DNA from: an uncultured Clostridia bacterium | GTDB taxonomy: Bacteria > Bacillota_A > Clostridia > Christensenellales > Borkfalkiaceae | Length of the DNA: 39,744 bases | Direction of reading: 5' to 3' | Assembly: GCA_934292955.1 (NCBI GenBank) | Contig: CAKQXZ010000017.1 | Location: forward strand, 1-39,744 | Part shown: piece by piece, positions 23,272 through 30,962 of the stretch | Position numbering within the stretch: position 1 is the stretch's first letter | How the letters are laid out: the number at the start of each line of letters is the position of its first letter | Notes under the pieces: generated by a model | What the model was told of the DNA's origin: nothing | Seen by the model: the letters and a program-made list of their open reading frames with translations, nothing else | The model's database searches: none | Translations under genes and position numbers: made by a program

Positions 23272-24214
23272 TTTGTTCTCCTTTATTATCTATAAAATTC
23301 ATTATTTTTTGTAAAACTTCGTCGCCGCCCGCAACCGTCGCGACGGTGTGATCCGCGCCGTCTACGGTTATAAGTTGCTTTTTTGAAGCGCACGCCGAAT
23401 AGTTTGAAAGCGTTTGTTTGTAATTGACCACCTTGTCTGCCGTTCCGTGAATGAACAGCGCGGGGATTCCTGTTTTTGCGAGATGGTCTTCCGTCCGCTC
23501 TTTCATATCGACTTTAACGAACAGTTTTGCGCATACGAACGCGCCGCATACAAGAAAGTACGGCAGTTTCATGCGCTTAAATATTTCTTTGGTCAGTCTG
23601 TCGGCCGATACGAATGCGCAGTCGATTATAAGCGTTTTTACACGCTCGTCGTCAACTTTATCGGCGATATAACACACCGAAGATCCGCCCATAGACACGC
23701 CGCACAGAGTAATTTCTTTTATAGCGGAATATGATTTAAGAAAATCAAGCCAGCAAAGAATATCTTCGCTTTCGCGTGTACCGTATGTAACAAACCTGCC
23801 TTGGCTCTGCCCATGCGCGCGTTCGTCTGTAATCAGCACGTCGTAGCCGCTCGCAAGCAGCCTTTCGCCGAGAACGGAAAAGTTATTCCACGGCACCGCA
23901 TGCACCCCGTGGCACAGTACGGCAACTTTATCCGACCCCGTGTTGTAAAACCGAGCCGATAAAGTAAGCCCGTCTTTAGAATTGCAATACACGCGCTCGT
24001 TGGGTAAATTATCGAGTTTTTCGGCTATTGACTTTATTTTATCGCGATATTTATCGTAGCCGCCATCCCTAAGCGCGGTTTGGACGCACTTTTCGGGTTT
24101 CCATTTTACAAAAAACCGCAAAAACAATAACGCGTTTACCACTATAAACGAAATTATATAGCCACCGACGGTTACGCCGGCTGCCCACAGTAAAATCTGT
24201 AAACCTAACGGCAT
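23264..24214 (-). CDS. Membrane-anchored alpha/beta hydrolase
   Basis: 316 aa. An N-terminal membrane segment (about 6-35) is followed by a hydrolase domain of the DUF1749/YqkD-like type. The oxyanion region is VLCHGVHAVPWN (99-110), TDERAHGQSQG is typical, the nucleophile is Ser174 in GVSMGG, the acid is in HGTADKVV, and the His is in DGADH. It most likely acts on acyl esters at the inner membrane face. It overlaps the LRAT-PPTase gene by 10 bp and fakB by 8 bp, so it is firmly part of the operon. Substrate unknown. Confidence 0.88.
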   Translation of the reverse strand: MPLGLQILLWAAGVTVGGYIISFIVVNALLFLRFFVKWKPEKCVQTALRDGGYDKYRDKIKSIAEKLDNLPNERVYCNSKDGLTLSARFYNTGSDKVAVLCHGVHAVPWNNFSVLGERLLASGYDVLITDERAHGQSQGRFVTYGTRESEDILCWLDFLKSYSAIKEITLCGVSMGGSSVCYIADKVDDERVKTLIIDCAFVSADRLTKEIFKRMKLPYFLVCGAFVCAKLFVKVDMKERTEDHLAKTGIPALFIHGTADKVVNYKQTLSNYSACASKKQLITVDGADHTVATVAGGDEVLQKIMNFIDNKGEQNG

Positions 24215-25224
24215 AACGCTTCTCCTTTGGAAAGTATTTCGGCTTTTCCGTTTTCTACTTTACGAAAAACGGCTAAATTGCGGCTGTTACCCGAACAAGC
24301 GAACAACACGCCGTTTTGCTCCGTATATAAGACGGCTCCGTCCGCTATTTCGATTTCAGACGGCATAAACGCGCCCTTACCCGATTGTTTATATAAACTT
24401 TCTTTCGCCGTCCAGCATTTAAGCAAGTCGACAGGATCGGTCGAAGCGCAGTTTATTTTTTTTGCGAAAGATTCGGCAAAATTCTTATCTTCGCACTTTT
24501 TATAAAAATCGGCAATATTTTCGGCGTCTATTCCGCAAGGCGAATCGGACACGACGACCGCAACCGCTCCGTTTGTATGCGTGATTGCAAAATACAATCC
24601 GTCCGCCACCCATTTGCCGTTCGGCTGTTTTCTGAACTTGACGTCTTCGGGATTTATGCCGTAAGACGATTCTATGGCAAAACAGAGAAGATTCCACGAG
24701 ATAATCTTGTTTTCTTTAAGCCGTTCGGCCGTTACGCGGTCGATTTCTTTAAGCCGTGCGGCGGGAAAAAAGCCCGTTTTTTCGATATTCCTTTCCGTTG
24801 TTATAAACACGTCGAACCGCGGGCGTTTGCGCCACTTTTCGCGAACTTCGCGTTCCTGCGCGCTGAAAGACACGCCGAACGCGCAACGATTTACGAAATG
24901 TTCGCAATTATTGTGCAGAATGTTGTATCCGCCGTTGCCGAGTTCTGCCCGTGCGCGCAAAACGATTTCGTCGGGAGCTTTCATTTGCTTTTTTTCTTTA
25001 CGGTCGGGTATGCCTTTTTCTACGATACCGCCGTCCGCAAATACATCGATATCGGTAGAAAGCACAATTTTTTCTTCGTTTTTATGCTCGCCCGTGTAAT
25101 AAAAAGGCGAATGACCGAACTGAATTACTTCGTCTTCGGAAACGAATACACCGTAATGATAAAGCGGTCCGCTTTTTACGCGGATAATATCGCCGAAAAC
25201 ACAGTTTTCGGGTTTCCAGATCAT
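24205..25224 (-). CDS. LRAT-like acyltransferase domain fused to a 4'-phosphopantetheinyl transferase
   Basis: 339 aa with two domains. Residues 1-125 are an NlpC/P60-clan LRAT domain: H-box GDIIRVKSGPLYHYGVFV with His23, a second His38 in QFGHSP, and the catalytic Cys107 in NNCEHF. LRAT/HRASLS proteins move acyl groups from phospholipids through a Cys thioester. Residues about 150-339 are an Sfp-type phosphopantetheinyl transferase: FAITHTNGAVAVVVS, Asp233 and Glu235 in GIDAENI, and WTAKESLYK with Glu275. The second domain should load the neighbouring ACP and the fused carrier domain. It overlaps the ACP gene by one base. I know of no described fusion of this kind. Confidence 0.9.
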   Translation of the reverse strand: MIWKPENCVFGDIIRVKSGPLYHYGVFVSEDEVIQFGHSPFYYTGEHKNEEKIVLSTDIDVFADGGIVEKGIPDRKEKKQMKAPDEIVLRARAELGNGGYNILHNNCEHFVNRCAFGVSFSAQEREVREKWRKRPRFDVFITTERNIEKTGFFPAARLKEIDRVTAERLKENKIISWNLLCFAIESSYGINPEDVKFRKQPNGKWVADGLYFAITHTNGAVAVVVSDSPCGIDAENIADFYKKCEDKNFAESFAKKINCASTDPVDLLKCWTAKESLYKQSGKGAFMPSEIEIADGAVLYTEQNGVLFACSGNSRNLAVFRKVENGKAEILSKGEALCR

Positions 25225-25469
25225 TATGCTCTTTCCCCGATGTAATCTATAACCTGACCTACCGTTTCGAACGGTTTGTCGTTGTCGAATTCTATGCCGA
25301 AACTTTCTTCGATGGCGATGACCATGTAAAGCATGCCTACCGACGAAAGCCCGAGATCGGTCACAAGTTTGCTGTTTTCGGTAACGCCGTCAAGACGATC
25401 GGCGTTCTTCGGATCCATCGCGACCAGTATCTCTTTGAGTTTGTTCATTATTTCGCTTCTGTTTAACAT
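25224..25469 (-). CDS. Acyl carrier protein
   Basis: 81 aa, acidic four-helix carrier. The phosphopantetheine attachment site is DLGLSSVGML with Ser43 in the position of the DSL serine; the usual Asp before it is Ser, which is seen in dedicated, non-housekeeping carriers. It begins within the last codons of the acyl-AMP ligase gene (7-bp overlap) and ends in the start codon of the LRAT-PPTase gene. Upstream AAGGT is a moderate SD. It is likely loaded with an acyl chain by the adjacent ligase and activated by the adjacent transferase. Confidence 0.93.
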   Translation of the reverse strand: MLNRSEIMNKLKEILVAMDPKNADRLDGVTENSKLVTDLGLSSVGMLYMVIAIEESFGIEFDNDKPFETVGQVIDYIGERA

Positions 25470-26980
25470 TTTTTATACCTTGCTATTTTAAGACTGGGGG
25501 TTCTTTCGAAATCTTTATCGCGGATAACTATCTTGTTGGCTCTCCAGAATCCGGGAAGAGAAAGATTGACCTTTTCGAGTTCGCGCATCATGAATGCCGC
25601 TTTGTCTTCTTCGGTAATGGTCGCTACGACTGCCGCTCTCGGAACGATTTCGAGAGAAAGGAAATGTCTGCCGTTTTCGTCTACGTCTTCGAACAACTGC
25701 GAATCCTGAACGAAATCGAGTTTGTTAAAATACGTTTCTACTTCTGCGGGCGAAACGTTTTCGCCGTTGGAAAGAATGATAAGCTCTTTGGTTCTGCCGA
25801 CAATGTAAATAAAGCCGTCTTCGTCGATCTTTACAAGGTCGCCAGTTTTGAACCAGCCGTCTTCGAAAGCGGCGGCGTTGTCTTCGGGATCTACATAGCC
25901 CGCGGTTATGTTTCTGCCTTTTAGCCACAGTTCGCCGTTAACGACTTTGAGTTCTTGATTGGGATACGCAACGCCGACCGACGACGGTCTGTTAAGATAA
26001 TCTACGTTACCCGAAACAAGGTTTGCCGTTTCGGTAAGACCGTAACCGGGATAGAGAGCGACGCCCATTTTGTTATATTCGGTTACGAGATAGGGAGCGA
26101 CTACCGCCGCGCCGCAGATGATCGTTTTAAGGCTGTCGCCGAGCATGTTGCGCCCGAACTGCTTTGAAAGCCCGAGAGCCATTTCGGCAAGAGCGGGAAC
26201 CGCCACCAGTACGGTGGGTTTGAAAACCGCGATATCGCGGAACATATCTTTATTGTTGCGGCAGATAAACATTGCGCTGCCCGTGTAAAGCGACGTCATA
26301 AGGTTTCTTATAAGCCCGAAAACGTGCGACAAAGGCAGAACAAGCATATACCTCCGACCGAAAACTTCTTTTATGCCGTAAGAACCGTTGAGCGTACCTT
26401 GCATGATTGCGTCGTGCGTGAGTTTTACGCCTTTACTTTTGCCGGTAGTTCCGCCCGTGAACATAACCACGCACAGGTCGTTCGGCTGAACGCTTGCACA
26501 TTCGGTTGTCACGCCCGCAGTCTGAGTGGTGAGCAGAACTTTAAGCGCGGAAAGTTTACCCGTAGCGAAAGCGGTGACGGGGGCAAGGTCTTCGGTCGTG
26601 ATAATCGCTTTAAGACCGAAGCCCGCCGAGCAGCCGAAAATCGCCGTTTCGTTAAGGTGTGCGGGAAGAATCGCAACGGGCAGACCGTACGTAACCGCCG
26701 CGAGATAACCTTTTACGAAATCGTAGGAGTTTTTGGCAAACAAGCCGACGAAATCGCCTTTTTTAAGGCCGTTGTTTTTAAGAACAGTTCTGAAATCCGC
26801 TATATCTTCGTCGATTTTGCCGAACGTGTAAGAATTGCCGTTATCGACTATTGCAACGTCGTTTTTATACTCTTTTGCGCAGTGATTCCACATTGCGATT
26901 ACGTCTTTATATTCGACGAGTTTCGAAAAAGTTTCGGGATCGGTGAATTGCGCGAAATATTCTCTTGTTTTGCCTAACAT
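25463..26980 (-). CDS. Acyl-AMP ligase (ANL superfamily), probable acyl-ACP synthetase
   Basis: 505 aa, complete adenylate-forming enzyme. The P-loop-like A3 motif MFTGGTTGKSKGV lies at 173-185, A5 GYGLTETAN at 312-320, the A7 region GWFKTGDL at 375-382, the A8 hinge GRTKELIILSNGENVSP, and the A10 lysine Lys498 in PSLKIAR. It activates a carboxylate, most likely a fatty acid, and given the adjacent ACP gene it probably transfers it to the ACP. The start at 26980 overlaps the previous stop (TAATG) and has SD AAGGAG. Chain-length preference cannot be read from sequence. Confidence 0.92.
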   Translation of the reverse strand: MLGKTREYFAQFTDPETFSKLVEYKDVIAMWNHCAKEYKNDVAIVDNGNSYTFGKIDEDIADFRTVLKNNGLKKGDFVGLFAKNSYDFVKGYLAAVTYGLPVAILPAHLNETAIFGCSAGFGLKAIITTEDLAPVTAFATGKLSALKVLLTTQTAGVTTECASVQPNDLCVVMFTGGTTGKSKGVKLTHDAIMQGTLNGSYGIKEVFGRRYMLVLPLSHVFGLIRNLMTSLYTGSAMFICRNNKDMFRDIAVFKPTVLVAVPALAEMALGLSKQFGRNMLGDSLKTIICGAAVVAPYLVTEYNKMGVALYPGYGLTETANLVSGNVDYLNRPSSVGVAYPNQELKVVNGELWLKGRNITAGYVDPEDNAAAFEDGWFKTGDLVKIDEDGFIYIVGRTKELIILSNGENVSPAEVETYFNKLDFVQDSQLFEDVDENGRHFLSLEIVPRAAVVATITEEDKAAFMMRELEKVNLSLPGFWRANKIVIRDKDFERTPSLKIARYKKC

Positions 26981-27675
26981 TATTTTGCTCCTTTTTTATT
27001 TGTTTTTTTATTCTTTTTATCCATGATCTGTTTGTAAAACAGTTCGAGTTCGACTTCTTTTTTATAAAGTTCCTGCGACTTGCCGTCAATATATTCCATA
27101 ATCGGCAAAGTATTGCCTTCGAGCGTTACATTGATCGGTTCGCCGAAAATAGTAACCTGCCTGTTCCACAGACTTTTGCGTTTGTGTATGTATACGGGAA
27201 CGATGGGACAGCCGCCTTTAAGAGCCATAAGCACCGCACCGGACTTGAACGCCGCAATTTCGTCGCCGCCCCCTTCGAAGTTTATATGACCTTCGGGAAA
27301 CATAGTCACGCGCTCGCCGTCTTTAAGTTCGTTGACCACAGTTTTTATGGTAGCAGTGCCTACGTTGTCGCGATCGATACAGATGCAAAGAAATATCTTT
27401 TCGAATACGAATTTTTTGAATTTGTTGGAAAAAAACTCTTTGGTCGCGATAAAATGCTGACGGCGGTACCCCATTGCCATCATCAGATACACGGGGTCCA
27501 CAAAACCTATATGATTAGAGATTATGAGCGAGCCGCCCTTAATTTTCTTTTTTGCTTCTTCGCTTATGTAGTAATTTTTAGGACGAAACACAAGCCACCC
27601 CAACGTGTAGCCTATCGCCCAGACGATATCCCGCGGGAGATACCTGAGTTTACTTTTTTTCTTTTTGTCTTTCAT
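26980..27675 (-). CDS. PlsC-like 1-acyl-glycerophosphate acyltransferase family protein (second of two)
   Basis: 231 aa. The HX4D catalytic motif is NHIGFVD (His55, Asp60) and the acceptor-binding motif FPEGH (Glu128). The N-terminus has a weak hydrophobic membrane-association segment (about 16-30); the C-terminus is very basic (KKNKKTNKKGAK). It acylates lysophosphatidic acid or a related hydroxylated lipid using acyl-ACP, acyl-CoA or acyl-phosphate-derived chains. The basic tail could bind anionic lipids. Its start lies 26 bp inside the preceding plsC-like gene. Two unlike PlsC copies suggest two successive acylations. Confidence 0.9.
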   Translation of the reverse strand: MKDKKKKSKLRYLPRDIVWAIGYTLGWLVFRPKNYYISEEAKKKIKGGSLIISNHIGFVDPVYLMMAMGYRRQHFIATKEFFSNKFKKFVFEKIFLCICIDRDNVGTATIKTVVNELKDGERVTMFPEGHINFEGGGDEIAAFKSGAVLMALKGGCPIVPVYIHKRKSLWNRQVTIFGEPINVTLEGNTLPIMEYIDGKSQELYKKEVELELFYKQIMDKKNKKTNKKGAK

Positions 27676-28291
27676 CGAATTGTTTTCCGAGTTCTATGAT
27701 TTTTTGCCTGAATTTTTCAGAAATTTCGGCAAGATTGGTCTTTTCGTCCTTACTTTCGTCATAAAGTTCGGCGGCGTTTATCGGCGTGCCGATCATTACA
27801 CCCGCACGTTTTTTGGTAAAATACTCGCCGTTCGTGTACACGGGTATTACGGGAACGCCCGAATATAACGCGAGATACGCCGCGCTCGGTTTGAACGGCA
27901 GCGGTTTTTCTTCACCCGGCTTCGGCAGTCTGCTTTCGGGAAATATTCCAACGACTCCGCCCTTTTCGAGTATGCGTTTTGATTCTTCTATAAACCCGAA
28001 GTTGAACGAGTTGCGGTCTACCTTTATGCCGCCCATCGCTTTAAGAAAGCGCCCTAAGCCTTTCTTTTGAAACAAGACTTCAGCCATCTGATAGCGCAAT
28101 GTCCTTGTCGGGAACACGAACAGAAACGCCGCGTAGTCGTAAACCGCCGTGTGGTTGGATATGATTATAGCCGCGCCTTTGATTTTTCGTGCCTGGATTT
28201 TTTTGTTTTCGTAATATATTTTGGTACGGAAAACGATTTTTTGCGCAAGCCAGCCCGTAACTTTTACGAATCCGTTGAAAAATGCAATCAT
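27650..28291 (-). CDS. PlsC-like acyltransferase family protein (first of two)
   Basis: 213 aa. Motifs: NHTAVYD (His47, Asp52), IKVDRN (about 89-94) and FPESR (Glu119), where the usual FPEGxR glycine is missing. It is clearly diverged from its neighbour at 26980-27675, so the two probably differ in acceptor or position. The start overlaps the ligase-carrier stop by 4 bp (ATGA) and the C-terminus overlaps the next gene. A short N-terminal amphipathic segment may attach it to the membrane. Confidence 0.9.
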   Translation of the reverse strand: MIAFFNGFVKVTGWLAQKIVFRTKIYYENKKIQARKIKGAAIIISNHTAVYDYAAFLFVFPTRTLRYQMAEVLFQKKGLGRFLKAMGGIKVDRNSFNFGFIEESKRILEKGGVVGIFPESRLPKPGEEKPLPFKPSAAYLALYSGVPVIPVYTNGEYFTKKRAGVMIGTPINAAELYDESKDEKTNLAEISEKFRQKIIELGKQFDERQKEKK

Positions 28292-30201
28292 GACACGCTC
28301 TTTATGTACTCCGCGATCTTTTCGACCGTGTTAATACTCTCGCCCGAACCGTCTTCGGGGAACGGAACGGGAAACTCTTCGCGAAGGGAAGTTATCATAG
28401 CGAAATAATCAAGGCTCGTGCCGCCTTCGTCTAAAAAGAAGTCGGAATCGACGGCGATTTCTTCCGCGTTTTTATTGAGCGCGACGGCAAAGTACGAGCG
28501 CACTTTTTCGGTCAGCCAGTCAAGTCCGGCGGAAGTTTTTGCGTAAGTCAACGCCTGAAGTTCGCCCGCGTAATATTTTTCGGCAATCTTCTTTCTGTTC
28601 GGCTTGAAATCTTTTTCGCCGAGAAGGGATTGCTTTACGGGGTAAATCTTGCCTATCTGCGCGGTGAGATTGTTCTTTTCGGCAAAAGTTTTGATTTCGT
28701 CTTTAATTTTTTCCCACTCATCCTGCGAAGTGGTTTTTGCAACCGATACTATAAGCACGGGAAGCGACTCGTTTTTGCCCGCGATAAGACAGACCTGAAG
28801 AGCGTCTTTGGGGAACAATTTTTCTTCTATGGCGACGGGGTTGAGATTTTCGCCCGTAATGGACACTATAAGATCGTCCGATCTGCCGCAGAGATAATAA
28901 CGTCCGTTTTTCTCTTCGGCTAAGTCGCCCGTTCTGAACCAGTCGGCTCCGATAACCCTTTTTTCGCCTTTTTCTATTATGTATTTTGCGACCGACGTAC
29001 CTTTTACATACAGAATGCCGTCGTTAAGACGATAATCGACGGTCATAAACGGCTTGCCGACAGACCCGCTTGTTATAACCTTTCGACTGTCGGAAAGTTC
29101 GACCGACGTAATGCCGATTTCGGACATGCCGAAACCGTTTACCAGCCTGTAGCCTATGCCGTTGAAAAATTCAAGCACGTCGGGGTTTATCGCGCTGCCG
29201 CCCGTTATCATAAACTTTATGCTGTCGCCGAACATTTCGTCGCGGACTTCTTGTAACGCTTTTTTAACGAATAATCGACCTATAGCCGAGTTTCCGAGTT
29301 TTTTGGATATATTCATTCCCTTAAGAAATTTATTCCACAACTTTTCGCCGCGACGTTTAATTGCCGAGCGCGCTTTGAAATATACGGTATCCCAGAAAAG
29401 CGGAACGCCGAAAATATGCGTTACCTTGTGTTTTTTAACCGTATTGAGAACGGTGTCGGGACTTAAATCGTTTAATTTTACAAAAGTGCGCGAAAAAAAA
29501 CCGAACCACAAATAAACCGCGACAAATCCGAAAATATGATAAAACGGAAGCAACGTTAAAAGTTTGAGTTGCCCGTCGTAATGAGCCTTGATGGCTTTAT
29601 TCTTCTTTAATAAATCGCGTGTGTTCGATATAATATTTATGAGTTCTTGTGAAGAATACGCGCAGATTTTTACGGACGACGTTCCCGAAGAAGTAACGTA
29701 CATTTCTTCGCCCGCCGTAAATTCGACGCCGCATTCGTTTTTTTGTATTTCGTCGAAAAGAAAGGTCTTTACCGAAAATCTTTTTCCGTCGGATATAACG
29801 GCGACAACGTTGAAATCGGCAATCAGTTTTTCGATTGCGTCGTCGTCGAACCGCTTATTAAGCAGCATAGGTCTGTAACCAGCGCGGATTATCGCCCAGA
29901 ACGCGATTATCCACCTGGCGGAGTTATCCATATACAGCCCTGCAACCGACTGATTTTCTTCACCGATTTTGTTATGCATATCTGCGGCGCGGCTTTCGAT
30001 TTCGTCATACGCTTCGCCGTAGGTCATTTTTTTAATTCTGAACCCGTCGGTTTCTTCAAAGAATATGTTTTCTTTTTCGGAGAACATAAGACGATAAAGC
30101 GAAAGCATGCTTTTATCGCCGTTCGCCAGCAATCCGAGTTTATATTCTACAAATGCGTTTATATTCTTTTGTCCGCCGATGTTACTTACCTTAGTCCGCA
30201 T
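28288..30201 (-). CDS. ANL-superfamily ligase-like protein with C-terminal acyl carrier domain
   Basis: 637 aa from ATG 30201 (a TTG at 30210 is possible; neither has an ideal SD). Residues about 40-540 form an adenylating domain whose A3 loop is degenerate: SSGTSSVKIC instead of SGTTGxPKG. A5 is NGFGMSE, A7 DWFRTGDL and A8 GRSDDLIVSITGENLNP are good, and the A10 Lys is in KPNRKKIAEKY. The last 80 residues are a carrier domain with Ser near 596 in DEGGTSLDYF. It heads the operon directly after a perfect promoter. It may load its own carrier, or bind an acyl-adenylate without making it. It contains an in-frame copy of the dispersed 17-nt motif at 29271-29285. Confidence 0.88.
   Translation of the reverse strand: MRTKVSNIGGQKNINAFVEYKLGLLANGDKSMLSLYRLMFSEKENIFFEETDGFRIKKMTYGEAYDEIESRAADMHNKIGEENQSVAGLYMDNSARWIIAFWAIIRAGYRPMLLNKRFDDDAIEKLIADFNVVAVISDGKRFSVKTFLFDEIQKNECGVEFTAGEEMYVTSSGTSSVKICAYSSQELINIISNTRDLLKKNKAIKAHYDGQLKLLTLLPFYHIFGFVAVYLWFGFFSRTFVKLNDLSPDTVLNTVKKHKVTHIFGVPLFWDTVYFKARSAIKRRGEKLWNKFLKGMNISKKLGNSAIGRLFVKKALQEVRDEMFGDSIKFMITGGSAINPDVLEFFNGIGYRLVNGFGMSEIGITSVELSDSRKVITSGSVGKPFMTVDYRLNDGILYVKGTSVAKYIIEKGEKRVIGADWFRTGDLAEEKNGRYYLCGRSDDLIVSITGENLNPVAIEEKLFPKDALQVCLIAGKNESLPVLIVSVAKTTSQDEWEKIKDEIKTFAEKNNLTAQIGKIYPVKQSLLGEKDFKPNRKKIAEKYYAGELQALTYAKTSAGLDWLTEKVRSYFAVALNKNAEEIAVDSDFFLDEGGTSLDYFAMITSLREEFPVPFPEDGSGESINTVEKIAEYIKSVS
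29271..29285 (+). repeat. Dispersed motif, copy 8 (15-nt core exact), inside a coding sequence
   Basis: ATAATCGACCTATAG, read on the coding strand as part of codons for Ala-Ile-Gly-Arg-Leu-Phe around residue 310 of the ligase-carrier protein. The neighbouring G/C-rich step (CCGAG) also resembles the flanks of intergenic copies. Confidence 0.65.
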
Positions 30202-30291
30202 TACCTTCAAAATCGGGCTGAACCCGTTCCTTCATTAAAGCCGTTAAAAAATTTCGTGGTAATCCCGCGTAGTCAACGCGTTATATGTACA

Positions 30292-30320
30292 ATTATATAT
30301 ATCAAGGGGCGGAATGTCAA
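30292..30320 (-). promoter_or_regulatory. Perfect consensus sigma-A promoter of the acyl operon
   Basis: On the minus strand TTGACA (30315-30320), 17-nt spacer, TATAAT (30292-30297): every base matches consensus. The leader is about 85 nt and holds a CGCG-TTGACTA-CGCG hairpin. Such a promoter suggests strong, possibly constitutive expression unless a repressor acts. Confidence 0.9.
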
Positions 30321-30450
30321 TAGTTTTCAATCGTTTCGACTTTTTTAATGGGTTAATATGTTGATTTTTGCCTATTATGGAATATTTTTCCGAGAAAAAA
30401 CACAAAGTTTTCACCGTTACGGGAGTTCGGTATCTTCGGGAACGCGAAAT

Positions 30451-30492
30451 ATAGGGCAACTGTCGATTAACTGCCCTATAGGTCGACTTTTT
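30451..30492. repeat. Dispersed motif copy 9 (partial) next to an 8-bp hairpin
   Basis: ATAGGGCA (30451-30458) pairs perfectly with TGCCCTAT (30472-30479). CTATAGGTCGA (30476-30486) then matches the minus-strand half of the motif and is followed by CTTTTTCG. Confidence 0.55.
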
Positions 30493-30520
30493 CGGGTTTT
30501 AAGGCACAAAATATCAGAGT

Positions 30521-30582
30521 TTGCGGCACTTCGCGCCCGGATCGTTCGTAAGCCAAGCAAGTAAGCACGTCTCAGGATGACC
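30521..30582. repeat. CTCAGGATGACC-type repeat, copy B
   Basis: Starts TTGCGGCACTTCGCGCCCGG and ends CGTCTCAGGATGACC; same architecture as copies A and C. Confidence 0.75.
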
Positions 30583-30592
30583 ATGTAACCAC

Positions 30593-30637
30593 CCCGTCAT
30601 GTTAAGCGGAGTAAAGCGAAGTCGAAACATCCGGGCG
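30593..30637. repeat. Related CGTCATGTTAAGC-type repeat unit
   Basis: CCCGTCATGTTAAGCGGAGT followed by AAAGCGAAGTCGAAACATCCGGG. It lies head-on to copy B, 10 bp away, like a second half of a composite repeat. Confidence 0.55.
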
Positions 30638-30679
30638 ACAGCCGCATTTTTATTGAAGATAATATAGAAAAACATGCCT

Positions 30680-30713
30680 AAAGTACGCGATAATCGACTT
30701 ATAGCGCGACTTT
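30680..30713 (+). terminator. Terminator-like hairpin with dispersed motif copy 10 (exact)
   Basis: AAAGT-A-CGCG (30680-30689) pairs with CGCG-ACTTT (30705-30713) with one bulged A, then more Ts. The interior is the exact motif CGATAATCGACTTATAG (30688-30704). No plus-strand gene is known to end here, so it may be a free-standing copy. Confidence 0.7.
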
Positions 30714-30740
30714 TTTGGTTTTAGAGTAACAAATTAGAAT

Positions 30741-30804
30741 GTGCGGCACTTCGTGCCCGGATCCTTCGTAAGCCGAGCAATCGGGCACATCTCAGGATTA
30801 CGGG
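30741..30804. repeat. CTCAGGATGACC-type repeat, copy C
   Basis: GTGCGGCACTTCGTGCCCGG to CTCAGGATTACGGG; the last part has a T in place of the G of copies A and B. Confidence 0.7.
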
Positions 30805-30859
30805 TAAATAACTTAACGACCAATAATAAAAAGCCCCAACGTTTATCAAACAAGTTTGC

Positions 30860-30888
30860 TTGAAATATTGCGACGAGCGTGGTATAAT
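30860..30888 (+). promoter_or_regulatory. Sigma-A promoter of the two-component system
   Basis: TTGAAA (30860-30865), 17-nt spacer, TATAAT (30883-30888), about 75 nt before the response-regulator start. Confidence 0.82.
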
Positions 30889-30962
30889 TAAAAAAAAACG
30901 AATTCTTAAGTATAATTAAGGATTGCGGTATAGCATGAAAGAAAAACGGGAGTTGATAAGTA

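Larger units (their letters stand above)
30211..30859. other. Divergent intergenic region rich in repeats
   Basis: About 650 bp between the acyl operon and the two-component system. It holds the operon promoter (30292-30320), motif copies 9 and 10, three interspersed-repeat units (30521-30582, 30593-30637, 30741-30804), and no gene that I can support. Confidence 0.65.

Noticed and set aside
30191..30235. Short upstream frame of 14 codons (MKERVQPDFEGNAD) overlapping the start of the ligase-carrier gene
   Set aside because: No Shine-Dalgarno before its ATG and no sign of conservation possible from one sequence; translational coupling cannot be supported.
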